From positions 1 to 64,000 of the forward strand of contig DATKQT010000012.1 of the NCBI GenBank assembly GCA_035532535.1: DNA of 64,000 nt, read 5' to 3'. The DNA is from Palsa-739 sp035532535. GTDB lineage: Bacteria; Actinomycetota; Thermoleophilia; Gaiellales; Gaiellaceae. Each line of letters begins with the position of its first letter. The stretch's first letter is position 1. Positions 32,512 through 39,974 of this stretch are shown here, piece by piece. Position numbers and translations under genes: made by a program. The notes below the pieces were generated by a model. That model did not search any database and was not told the origin of the DNA. It worked only from the letters and a program-made list of their open reading frames with translations.

Positions 32512-34170
32512 CTAGCCGGGCGGAACTTCGAGGTATTGCAGGTCGAACGTGGCGATCTGCGCGAACGCCGGGGCAGCGACGACCCCGCCGTAGTACGCGC
32601 CCCGGGGCTCGTCGACGGTGACGAGGACGACGACGCGCGGCGAGCGCGCGGGCACCATCCCGATGAACGTCGCGTCGTACTGGCCCGGCATGTATCCGTT
32701 CGGCCCCGGCTTCTGCGCCGTGCCGGTCTTCCCCGCGACGGTGTAGCCGGGGATCTCCGCTGCGGCGCCGGTGCCGGCGTCCGAGACGACGCCCTTCAGC
32801 ATGGCGAGGAGTTGGCGGTCGACCGGGCGCGGCAAGATCCGTCGCTTCCGCGGCGCGGGCGTGACGACGCCCTGCACGTGGTCGACGAGATGGGGCTGGA
32901 TCCAGAGGCCGTTGTTCCCGATCGCCGCATAGACGGATGCGAGCTGGATCGCGGTGACGGAGATGCCCTGGCCGATGGGCACGTTCCCGATCGTCGAACC
33001 GGACCAGTACGACGGCAGGAGGCCGGCACTCTCTCCTGGATAGTCGATGCCGGTCTGCTCGCCGAAGCCGAAGCGATGGATCCATTCCTTGAGCCGCGTC
33101 TCGCCGAGCTTCGTGCGCGCGATCGTGACGGCGCCGACGTTCGACGAGCGCTGGAGGATCTGCGCAACCGTCATGCGCTCGGTCGGGCGTATCTCAGCGT
33201 CGTGGACGATGCGGTCGGCGACGTGGATCGAGTCGGGCAGCAGGAACGACGTTTGCGGCGTAACGAGGTGTTCCGCGAGGGCGCCGCCGATCGTGACGAC
33301 CTTGAAGACGGAGCCCGGTTCATAGACGTCGGAGATCGCGCGGTTCGCGGTGATGCCTTGCGCGAAAGCCTGCGGATAGTTGTTGGCGTTGTAGCCCGGT
33401 TCGGTCGCCATCGCGAGCACTCCGCCCGTGTGCGGATCGAGCACGATCGCGGTGGCGGACTTCGCGTGCCACTTGGCGACGGTGGCGCGCAGCACCTGTT
33501 CCGCGTTTGCCTGAATGCGATGGTCGATGGTGAGAAAGACGTCTTTGCCGGGCCTCGCCGGCTGGACGTTCTGGACGTCGAGCGTATGACCGAACGGGTC
33601 GCGCAGGATCGTCTCCTGGCCCGGAATGCCGGTGAGCTCCGAGTTCAATTCGAGCTCGAGGCCGGCCAGCCCGTTGTTGTCGACGCCTGCATAGCCGAGC
33701 ACCTGTGCGGCAACGGAGCCCTGCGGGTACGTGCGCCGTTCCTCGCCGTAAAAATGGAAGCCCGCGAGGTTCCGCTTGGCGAGCAAACTCGCCTTGTCGG
33801 GCGGCGCCTTCCGCTCGACGTAGACGAAGTGCGTGCCGTGCGTGCCGAGCGCGTGGAGAACGACGCCGCGCTTCAGGCCGAGGATCCGTGCCGCGGTCGC
33901 CGCCTCCGCGGTCGGCTGCGTCACGGCGGTCGGATCGACGTACACCGTCGTCGCCTGCTCGCCGAGCGCGAGCGGCGTGCCTACCGCATCGAAGATCGCC
34001 CCGCGCCCCGCCGGCAGTGCGACGGTCGCTCGCGTCTGCGCCGTCGCCATGGCCGCAAGCGGCGCTGCCCGCACGGTGGCGATCCACGCCGCGCGCGCGA
34101 GAAGCCCGCCGAAGACGACGAGCGTCACGAGCAACACGAGACGGATGCGCGAGTTGACGACGCGCGTCAC
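32512..34170 (-). CDS. ftsI: Class B penicillin-binding protein (FtsI/PBP3-like transpeptidase)
   Basis: This septal transpeptidase cross-links new peptidoglycan with FtsW. The 552-residue protein has one N-terminal membrane anchor (residues about 9-30), a PBP dimerisation domain with GRGAIFDAVGTPLA, and the penicillin-binding motifs SVFK at 287-290, SSN at 342-344 and KTG at 481-483. No PASTA domains follow, unlike some actinobacterial PBPs. The ATG at 34168-34170 lies 4 bases after the ftsL stop. Confidence 0.95.
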   Translation of the reverse strand: MTRVVNSRIRLVLLVTLVVFGGLLARAAWIATVRAAPLAAMATAQTRATVALPAGRGAIFDAVGTPLALGEQATTVYVDPTAVTQPTAEAATAARILGLKRGVVLHALGTHGTHFVYVERKAPPDKASLLAKRNLAGFHFYGEERRTYPQGSVAAQVLGYAGVDNNGLAGLELELNSELTGIPGQETILRDPFGHTLDVQNVQPARPGKDVFLTIDHRIQANAEQVLRATVAKWHAKSATAIVLDPHTGGVLAMATEPGYNANNYPQAFAQGITANRAISDVYEPGSVFKVVTIGGALAEHLVTPQTSFLLPDSIHVADRIVHDAEIRPTERMTVAQILQRSSNVGAVTIARTKLGETRLKEWIHRFGFGEQTGIDYPGESAGLLPSYWSGSTIGNVPIGQGISVTAIQLASVYAAIGNNGLWIQPHLVDHVQGVVTPAPRKRRILPRPVDRQLLAMLKGVVSDAGTGAAAEIPGYTVAGKTGTAQKPGPNGYMPGQYDATFIGMVPARSPRVVVLVTVDEPRGAYYGGVVAAPAFAQIATFDLQYLEVPPG

Positions 34171-34174
34171 GCCG

Positions 34175-34558
34175 TTACCGCTGATTCAGATCGAGATAGC
34201 TGGTGTCGGCAGCAGCCGCGGGAACGAGCCCGAGGCGCCGGGCCGCCTGCTCGATGCGGATGGACGCCGCCGCGCTCGAGACTTGCGACGAGAGGGCAGC
34301 GTTCTGGTTCTGCAGCTCGACCTGCTGCTGGTCGAGCTTGTTCACCGCGACGTTCGCCCGAAGCACGGCGACGTTGATTGCGACGACGCCGGCGAGCAGG
34401 AGCGCGAACGCGGAGATCCAGAGAATGCCGGGGGTGACGCGGCGCGTCCGCTTGCGCGTGCGTGCGCGCGGCTTCGGTGCGGCGACGGGCCGCGCCCGCC
34501 GCCGTACCGGCGTCGGGACCGCAACGGCTTCCGCCGCGAACCAGTCGACGGTAGCCAT
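34175..34558 (-). CDS. ftsL: FtsL-like septum formation protein
   Basis: The 127-residue bitopic protein has a long basic cytoplasmic tail rich in Arg, Pro and Ala, one membrane helix (residues about 44-66) and a leucine-zipper-like coiled coil (KLDQQQVELQNQNAALSSQV) that in FtsL pairs with FtsB/DivIC. The family is too variable for sequence identity alone, so the assignment rests on this topology and on the position between rsmH and ftsI. The ATG at 34556-34558 overlaps the rsmH stop by one base (TAATG). Confidence 0.82.
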   Translation of the reverse strand: MATVDWFAAEAVAVPTPVRRRARPVAAPKPRARTRKRTRRVTPGILWISAFALLLAGVVAINVAVLRANVAVNKLDQQQVELQNQNAALSSQVSSAAASIRIEQAARRLGLVPAAAADTSYLDLNQR

Positions 34559-35517
34559 TACTCGGCTTTCACCGCAGCGCGCAGGCGCGCCGATGCTGCA
34601 CGCGGGTTCACCGCGACCTCGGCCTCGCTCGGCCGGACCGGCCGGCGCTGGATCGCGCGGAGCTCGGGCTCGTGCCCGCAGACGCAGACCGGGAAGTCGG
34701 GCGGGCAGGTGCAGCCACGCTCGCGCTCGCGCAGGAACTGCTTGACGATCCGGTCCTCGAGCGAATGGAAGGAGATGACCGCAAGCCGCCCGCCGGGCCG
34801 GAGCATCGCGAACGCTGCGGGCAGCGCGACCTCGAGGGAACCGAGCTCGTCGTTGACGGCGATACGGAGCGCCTGGAACACGCGCTTCGCCGGATGGCCC
34901 TCGCCGAAGCGCGCAGGCGCCGGGATCGCGGCCCTGATCGTGTCCACGAGCTCACCGGTGCGCTCGAACGGCTCGTCGCGCCGGCGCCGGACGATCGCAC
35001 GCACGATCTGCCGTGCGTAGCGCTCCTCGCCGTACTTGCGGAAGATGGTCACGAGCTCCTTCTCCGGCCACTCGTTGACGATCGCGCGCGCGTCAAGGTC
35101 CTGTGAAGAGTCCATGCGCATGTCGAGCGGCGCGTCGGTCGCGTAGGAGAATCCACGCTCGGGCCGGTCGAGCTGCATCGACGAGACGCCGAGGTCGAGG
35201 AGAATGGCGTCGGCCTGCACGCCGTTCTCCGCCAGCTGCGGAAGCACGACGCCGAAGTCGCCGCGAAGGAGCCGCGCCTGAACGCCGCTCCGGCGCTCCA
35301 ACCGTTCGAAGTACGTGCGCACGGTCGGATCGCGGTCGATCGCGATCAGCTTTCCGCGGCCCTGCAGATCGGCTGCGAGGAGCGCCGCGTGACCGCCGGC
35401 GCCGAAGGTCGCGTCGACAACCGTGTCCCCCGGCTGCACGGCGAGGCTTTCGCGCACCTCGCTCGCGAGCACCGGAACGTGATCAGTCGCGCTGGGCTGC
35501 AAGACGTTCGGCAACAT
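34558..35517 (-). CDS. rsmH: 16S rRNA (cytosine1402-N4)-methyltransferase
   Basis: RsmH methylates N4 of C1402 in the ribosomal P site with SAM. The 319-residue protein shows HVPVLASEV, the SAM motif VDATFGAGGHAALLA, DRDP, LDLGVSSMQLD and the C-terminal SFHSLEDRIVKQF motif, all diagnostic. The start codon at 35515-35517 lies within the mraZ 3' end (35-base overlap). It is the second gene of the dcw cluster, as in most bacteria. Confidence 0.96.
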   Translation of the reverse strand: MLPNVLQPSATDHVPVLASEVRESLAVQPGDTVVDATFGAGGHAALLAADLQGRGKLIAIDRDPTVRTYFERLERRSGVQARLLRGDFGVVLPQLAENGVQADAILLDLGVSSMQLDRPERGFSYATDAPLDMRMDSSQDLDARAIVNEWPEKELVTIFRKYGEERYARQIVRAIVRRRRDEPFERTGELVDTIRAAIPAPARFGEGHPAKRVFQALRIAVNDELGSLEVALPAAFAMLRPGGRLAVISFHSLEDRIVKQFLRERERGCTCPPDFPVCVCGHEPELRAIQRRPVRPSEAEVAVNPRAASARLRAAVKAE

Positions 35518-35914
35518 CTCGCGTCCTCCCTTCCGACTCGGCGAGCTCGTGCCGCCAGGCGGCGCGATCCCAGATCTCGAGGTGGTCGTTCACACCCGCC
35601 ACGACGACGTCGCGGTCGAGGCCCGCGTACTCCTTCAACGCTGCAGGGATGACGATCCGTCCCTGCTTGTCCAGGTCGCCCTCGACGGCGTTCGCGTAGA
35701 CGACACGCTGGAGGCTCCGGGCCTCGCCGCTGAGCGAGTCGAGGTCGGCGATGCGGCTCAGGCTCCGTGTCCACTCGTCTCGCGGATAGGCGACGAGGCA
35801 CGGATCCAGGCCGCGCGTCACGACGACGCCGCCCTCGAACGCGCGGCGGAACTTGGCCGGCAGCGTGAGCCGGCTCTTGTCGTCGATCGTGTGGTCGTGG
35901 GTGCCGAGCAGCAT
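35483..35914 (-). CDS. mraZ: Transcriptional regulator MraZ
   Basis: MraZ is a ring-forming DNA-binding protein with two SpoVT/AbrB-type swapped-hairpin domains. It represses or tunes the dcw cluster from repeats upstream of its own gene. The 143-residue product has the two half-motifs DDKSRLTLP and LDKQGRIVIP, each followed by a short helix, in a normal-length protein. The ATG at 35912-35914 is used because the conserved MLLGTHDHTIDDKSR block starts there. The promoter and operator lie at 35937-35978. Confidence 0.95.
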   Translation of the reverse strand: MLLGTHDHTIDDKSRLTLPAKFRRAFEGGVVVTRGLDPCLVAYPRDEWTRSLSRIADLDSLSGEARSLQRVVYANAVEGDLDKQGRIVIPAALKEYAGLDRDVVVAGVNDHLEIWDRAAWRHELAESEGRTRDVAERLAAQRD

Positions 35915-35936
35915 GTCGGGGCCGGGTCCTTCCCTT

Positions 35937-35978
35937 CCACTTCGCCCCACTCTAAACCACTTAACCCCACTTGTCCAC
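35937..35978 (-). promoter_or_regulatory. mraZ/dcw promoter with MraZ boxes
   Basis: On the minus strand a TGGACA -35 (35972-35977) and a TAGAGT -10 (35949-35954) are 17 bases apart. Overlapping them are four GTGG boxes with first bases at 35970, 35960, 35950 and 35940, i.e. exactly one helical turn apart. This matches known MraZ operators, which are short GTGGG-type direct repeats at 10-bp spacing. MraZ bound here would cover the promoter. Two more GTGG copies off this phase lie at 35975-35978 and 35988-35991. Confidence 0.8.
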
Positions 35979-36062
35979 CCCTCGCTCCCACTTGCCGACC
36001 GGCCGCCCCGCGAGTACGCTGCGACCGCGGCGCCCAGGTCTGCGGCTCAACGAGAGGAGCCC

Positions 36063-36941
36063 ATGTCCACCCAGACCCGGAACCGCGTCATCGAGGGGCC
36101 GCTCAGCGTTGTCCTCCGGCCCGACTCGGAGGCCGCAGCCTCGTACCGGAGCGCAGTGCTCGCCCCGGGATTCGGCCCGGAGGCCGGGCTCGACCTGCGG
36201 TTCTTCGGCGGGAAGACGCTCCCCCACCTCCGCTACTCGATGGTCTATCTCGGGAGCTGGCAGGCGGACGAGCGCACCGCGCTCGACCACGCGCTTGCTG
36301 CCGCGATGCGCGACCGCGGTCTCAACAACGTCCTGACGCAGTACTTCCCGAGAGCGGATGTGACGACGACGTTCGCCGGCTCGAAGGTGCACGACGGCCC
36401 GCTGCCGGAGCGCGTCACCCGGGACGCAGTCGAGGCGCTGGTTCCCTCACTCGATCTCGGGCCGACCGTCGCCTGCCTGCTCCTGCCGAAGGGCGCCGTC
36501 CTCGTCGACACGGGGGACGTCGACTCGAAACACGGCCTCGGGGGGTACCACGGCTCGGTCAAGGTCAACGGCAGCGAGCGGTACTACGCGGTCGCCGTCT
36601 ACTCCGACGGGGACAACGGCATCGTCGCGTTCGACGCGCCGTGGAAGAACGTCTGCGCGACGCTCTACCACGAATTGCAGGAGACGCGGACCGATCCCGA
36701 CGTCGAGGATGCGATCCGCCTCGGGTCTGCGCCCGGCGCCGATCGGCTGCTCGGCTGGTACTCGCCGCGCGGTGGCGAGATCGGCGACATCCCGATGGCG
36801 GAAGCGGGCGGGGATCTCGGTCGCGTGATGAAGGAAGTGCCGCTCGCCGACGGGAGCGGCACCGTGCCGGTCCAGTTGCTGTGGTCGAACGCCGTCGGCG
36901 GCCCGGAGGGACCTATCCCGACGCCGCATCCGCCGCAGTGA
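36063..36941 (+). CDS. Zincin-like protein of unknown function
   Basis: The 292-residue protein has no signal peptide. Its C-terminal part holds YHELQETRTDPDVEDAI, then LLGWYSPRGGEIGDIPM. This HEXXE...TDP...GW...GGEIGD order is reminiscent of zincin-like HEIAEAVTDP domains found in various secreted bacterial proteins, but the second His of HEXXH is Glu here. The N-terminal half (FFGGKTLPHLRYSMVYLGSW) is unassigned. The ATG at 36063 has GAGAGGAG at 36051-36058 and is preferred over the longer open frame. The 3' end overlaps the convergent kinase gene by 29 bases. Confidence 0.7.
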   Translation: MSTQTRNRVIEGPLSVVLRPDSEAAASYRSAVLAPGFGPEAGLDLRFFGGKTLPHLRYSMVYLGSWQADERTALDHALAAAMRDRGLNNVLTQYFPRADVTTTFAGSKVHDGPLPERVTRDAVEALVPSLDLGPTVACLLLPKGAVLVDTGDVDSKHGLGGYHGSVKVNGSERYYAVAVYSDGDNGIVAFDAPWKNVCATLYHELQETRTDPDVEDAIRLGSAPGADRLLGWYSPRGGEIGDIPMAEAGGDLGRVMKEVPLADGSGTVPVQLLWSNAVGGPEGPIPTPHPPQ

Positions 36942-37743
36942 GCTGACGGCCGTAGGCGCCGCGGCCGGTGAGAACGGTCGCACCGCAGCGCGCCGCAAGC
37001 TCGACCGCTTCGTCCACCGGCATCCCGGCGCCGAGCCCGAACGTGAAGCCGGCGGCGAAGCAGTCGCCGCAGCCGTACGCGTCCTCGATCGGACCGGGAA
37101 TCGGCGCCGCGCGGAACGGGCCGCCCGGACGGATCCAGCCGCCGAGCCCGCCCGACGTACTGACCACGAGACGAGGCGGCGGATCGAGGTCGATCGCGTC
37201 GAAGCGCTCGCCTGCGTCACCGCTGCTGCCGATGAGCGCATCGAGCTCCTCGGCCGCACGGTGCAGCGTCGGCAGCTCGCGCGACGTGGCGGCGAAGATC
37301 TTGGCCTGGCGCGCCGCACGGACTGCGGCGACATCGCCGCCGGTGAAGTAGACGGCGTCGCAGCGCGCGAGCTCCTCCCACGGGAGCGAAGGGTCCTCTC
37401 CCGAGGGACGGAGCTTCGGCCCGAGCGTTGTGATCGTGCGCTCCCCGTCGGCATCGATGTACGTGAAGGCGCGACGCTGCGGCTGTCCTGCCTCACCGGC
37501 GTGCACCGTCACGCCGAGCTCGGTCAGGCGCTCGCGCGAACGAACGCCGATGTCGTCGTCGCCGAGGGAGGTGAAGAAGTCCACGGAGCCGTTGAGATTG
37601 GCCAGCTGCACGGCCGCGACCGCGCCGCCGCCGGCGGGCTCCTCCCAGGTCTCGAGCGCCGAGACGATCTCCCCCGGCTCCGGCACCCGCTCGACGCGGG
37701 CGAACTGGACCCACTCGATGTGGCCGACGACCGCAACTCTCAT
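36913..37743 (-). CDS. PfkB/ribokinase-family carbohydrate kinase
   Basis: The 276-residue protein has the N-terminal GHIEWVQFARV strand, the PAGGGAVAAVQLANL sugar-binding loop of the ribokinase fold, and the C-terminal catalytic signature EDAYGCGDCFAAGFTFGL with the catalytic Asp in GCGD, where most relatives have GAGD. It phosphorylates a sugar or nucleoside with ATP, but the substrate is not evident. The ATG at 37741-37743 is the only sensible start. It is divergent from the sigma factor gene. Confidence 0.88.
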   Translation of the reverse strand: MRVAVVGHIEWVQFARVERVPEPGEIVSALETWEEPAGGGAVAAVQLANLNGSVDFFTSLGDDDIGVRSRERLTELGVTVHAGEAGQPQRRAFTYIDADGERTITTLGPKLRPSGEDPSLPWEELARCDAVYFTGGDVAAVRAARQAKIFAATSRELPTLHRAAEELDALIGSSGDAGERFDAIDLDPPPRLVVSTSGGLGGWIRPGGPFRAAPIPGPIEDAYGCGDCFAAGFTFGLGAGMPVDEAVELAARCGATVLTGRGAYGRQLTAADAASG

Positions 37744-37781
37744 GTCTCACATCTTCGCGCGGCAGTACGTTGTATGTGTCG

Positions 37782-38318
37782 ATGGCCGTCGCAGTCCCGC
37801 CGTTCGAGACCTTCTACGAGAGCCACAAGACCGAGGTCTTTCGGTTCCTCGTCAGCCGGATCGGGCGCGACCGCGCCGAGGATGCGTTCCAGGAGACGTT
37901 CCTCCGCGCACTGCGGGCATACGAGCGGTTGGAGCACGGTGAGCATCTGCGGGCCTGGGCGCTCACGATCGCGAACCGGATCGTGCTCGACGGCGTCCGT
38001 AGGCAGCGGCCGCAGGGCACCATGCCCGACCTCGTGACCGAGGACGGCCGGCCCGCCTACGAGGAGCTCGCACCGCTGACCGAGGGCCTGCCTCCGAAGG
38101 AGCGGGCCGCGGTGGTGCTGCGCTACGGCTACGACCTCGGCTACGACGAGATCGGCACAGCGCTCGGCTCGACCGAGGCTGCAGCGCGCCAGGCGGCATC
38201 CGCCGGCGTGCGGCGCATCCGATCGCAATCCGGTGACAGGCCCCAGACGTTCGCCCCTGGCGATCTTCCCACCCCACGCCGGAGCCCGGCTTCGGCGAAC
38301 CCAGAGGAGCAGCAGTGA
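37782..38318 (+). CDS. RNA polymerase ECF-type sigma factor
   Basis: The 178-residue protein has sigma region 2 (FETFYESHKTEVFRFLVSRI, AEDAFQETFLRAL) and region 4 (LPPKERAAVVLRYGYDLGYDEIGTALGSTEAAARQ) and no anti-sigma gene next to it. A basic and Pro-rich 25-residue tail follows region 4. The ATG at 37782 is preceded by TACGTT at 37766-37771, and an in-frame TTG at 37770 is an alternative. The stop overlaps the downstream methyltransferase gene as GTGA, so sigma and repair protein are made together. Confidence 0.88.
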   Translation: MAVAVPPFETFYESHKTEVFRFLVSRIGRDRAEDAFQETFLRALRAYERLEHGEHLRAWALTIANRIVLDGVRRQRPQGTMPDLVTEDGRPAYEELAPLTEGLPPKERAAVVLRYGYDLGYDEIGTALGSTEAAARQAASAGVRRIRSQSGDRPQTFAPGDLPTPRRSPASANPEEQQ

Positions 38319-38884
38319 TCGACAGTCCCACCTTCGAGCTCGACGAGCGCTTCCGTGCGGCAGCCGCCGCCGAGGGCCTGCTCGACGTCGCCTACGACGT
38401 GTTCGACGACACGGCGATGGGGCCGCTGCTCGTCGGAGTCACCGACCACGGCCTGTGCCGCATCTCGTTCGACCCGAATCCGGAGCGCGAGCTGGAACAG
38501 CTCGCGCGTGTCTACGGCCCGCGCGTTCTTCGGTCGACGAAGCCGATCGAGCGCGTGCACCGGGAGCTCGAGGAGTATCTCGAGGGGCGCCGCCGCGATT
38601 TCGACGTCGAGCTCGACCTCCGTGGCCAGCCGGACTTCTACGTCCGCGTGCTCGCCGAGCTTGCTCGCGTCGGCTACGGCGAGACGACGACGTACGGAAC
38701 GCTCGCGGCGCGGGCCGGCAACCCGCGCGCTGCGCGCGCGGTCGGCACGGTCATGAACCGGAACCCGGTGCCGATCGTGCTCCCGTGCCACCGCGTCGTC
38801 GGCGCAAACGGCAGCCTGACCGGCTACGGCGGAGGGCTCCACCGCAAGGAACTGCTGCTGCGCCTCGAGGGCGCGATCCTCTAG
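38315..38884 (+). CDS. ogt: Methylated-DNA-[protein]-cysteine S-methyltransferase
   Basis: This suicide repair protein removes methyl groups from O6-methylguanine. The 189-residue protein has the variable N-terminal domain and the C-terminal domain with the acceptor Cys158 in PCHRVVG, the GYGETTTYG segment, the AVGTVMNRNP arginine-finger helix and LTGYGGGLHRK. The GTG start overlaps the sigma factor stop as GTGA. Coupling to an ECF sigma suggests an alkylation-stress or general stress circuit (inference). It could be named ogt or adaB, as the two are not separable here. Confidence 0.94.
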   Translation: MIDSPTFELDERFRAAAAAEGLLDVAYDVFDDTAMGPLLVGVTDHGLCRISFDPNPERELEQLARVYGPRVLRSTKPIERVHRELEEYLEGRRRDFDVELDLRGQPDFYVRVLAELARVGYGETTTYGTLAARAGNPRAARAVGTVMNRNPVPIVLPCHRVVGANGSLTGYGGGLHRKELLLRLEGAIL

Positions 38885-38893
38885 TCGGGCTGC

Positions 38894-39100
38894 TTACTTG
38901 CCCCAGTGCAGGGCGATGACGGCGAGCACGCCCGCGATGAGGAGCGCGAGCCCTGCCAGCCACGTACCGCCTCGCCGGCCCAGCGGGATCATCGAGCCGA
39001 AGGCCATCAAAGCGCCCGCGATCGCGACCAGCGCCGCCGACACTTCCTTGAGCCGGAGCGCGTTGTGCACGGTGATGAACAGGAGTGGATGCATGCGCAC
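38894..39100 (-). CDS. Small membrane protein, unknown function
   Basis: The 68-residue product has two hydrophobic segments (residues about 19-39 and 47-64) joined by a basic turn (PLGRRGGTW). A GTG at 39098-39100 is preceded by GAGGAG (39110-39115) at 9 bases spacing, which makes it a credible gene despite its size. No family is recognised. It is convergent with the ogt gene. Confidence 0.6.
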   Translation of the reverse strand: MRMHPLLFITVHNALRLKEVSAALVAIAGALMAFGSMIPLGRRGGTWLAGLALLIAGVLAVIALHWGK

Positions 39101-39174
39101 ATGGTCGACTCCTCGTCGGACGGATACGCGGGATCCCGGATGCCGCGCCCGACCGCGGGAGCGATAACGAGGGC

Positions 39175-39366
39175 ATGTGGCTCGTCGTGCTCATCGTGTT
39201 CGTCACGATGTTCCTCATCCAGGCGGCGCAGTTCACCTGGATCGAGTACCTGCTGCGTCGCATCGACGTGCTAGAGCGTGGCGGGACGGAGCTTGTACCC
39301 CACGCCCCACACGTTGACGACCCAGCCGGGAAGCCCGGCCGCCGCCAGCTTGCACCGCACGCGTGA
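39175..39366 (+). CDS. Possible small membrane protein
   Basis: The 63-residue frame starts with one strong hydrophobic helix (MWLVVLIVFVTMFLIQAAQF) and continues with WIEYLLRRIDVLERGG. The last 30 residues lie antisense to the response regulator gene. A GAGGG lies 2-6 bases before the ATG, too close to be ideal. It may be a genuine single-span peptide, but evidence is limited to hydrophobicity. Confidence 0.4.
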   Translation: MWLVVLIVFVTMFLIQAAQFTWIEYLLRRIDVLERGGTELVPHAPHVDDPAGKPGRRQLAPHA

Positions 39367-39906
39367 GGCGTGGGACTCGACGGTTCGCGTCGGCACGAAC
39401 GTCCGGTAGCCCCACACGTCGCGGAGCAGCTGTTCGCGCGTGAAGACGCGATCCGGGTCCTGCGCCATCCGGAGCAGGAGCGTGTATTCCTTCGCCGCGA
39501 GGGTCACGTCGCGTCCGCGCACGACGACCCGCCGCGCCGAACGGTCGATGACGAGCTCGCCAAGGTCGACGAGATCGGCCCGCGGCGAGCGGCGACGAAG
39601 GACAGCGCGGATGCGCGCCACGAGCTCCTCATACGCGAACGGACGCGTCAGATAGTCGTCGCAATGCTCGAGCGCGCGCACACGCTCGGACGCGTCCGCC
39701 CGGCCGAGCACGATCACGGCGCAGTTGCCGACGCGGCAACGGTCGAGCCCGGCGAGGTCGCCGAGCACGAGCACGTCCGGCTCGGCTGCGCGAGGGAGCT
39801 CGTCCGCCCGCTCGAACGCGAGGACGTCGAAGCCGTCGCTCGCGAGCTGCTGCGCGAGGAAGCCGCGCACCGACGCTTCGGGCTCGGCGAGCATCAGCGC
39901 GGTCAT
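39271..39906 (-). CDS. OmpR-family winged-helix regulator with atypical receiver
   Basis: The 211-residue protein has a receiver-like N-terminal domain and a clear OmpR/PhoB winged-helix DNA-binding domain (TLAAKEYTLLLRMAQ, FTREQLLRDVWGY, RTVESHASRVRCKL, VWGVGYKL). The receiver is degenerate: the acidic pair is replaced by AEPEA, the phospho-acceptor region reads VLVLGDLAGLD with Asp shifted by one position, and the conserved Lys is Arg in YLTRPF. It may therefore work without phosphorylation. No kinase is adjacent. ATG at 39904-39906. Confidence 0.85.
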   Translation of the reverse strand: MTALMLAEPEASVRGFLAQQLASDGFDVLAFERADELPRAAEPDVLVLGDLAGLDRCRVGNCAVIVLGRADASERVRALEHCDDYLTRPFAYEELVARIRAVLRRRSPRADLVDLGELVIDRSARRVVVRGRDVTLAAKEYTLLLRMAQDPDRVFTREQLLRDVWGYRTFVPTRTVESHASRVRCKLAAAGLPGWVVNVWGVGYKLRPATL

Positions 39907-39974
39907 GTGGCGAAGGTAGCCACGCGTTTGCGCGCGCGCCAGATGTCCTTTCGCGCAGAAGTGTGACTTCTCGT

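Noticed and set aside
31210..34377. Plus-strand open frame of 1055 codons opposite murE and ftsI
   Set aside because: It is antisense to two motif-complete enzymes. Long spurious frames are expected in DNA of this base composition.
38906..39274. Overlapping plus-strand frame opposite the small membrane gene at 38894
   Set aside because: It has no ribosome site and its product shows no hydrophobic or domain pattern, while the minus-strand gene has both a ribosome site and clear membrane helices.
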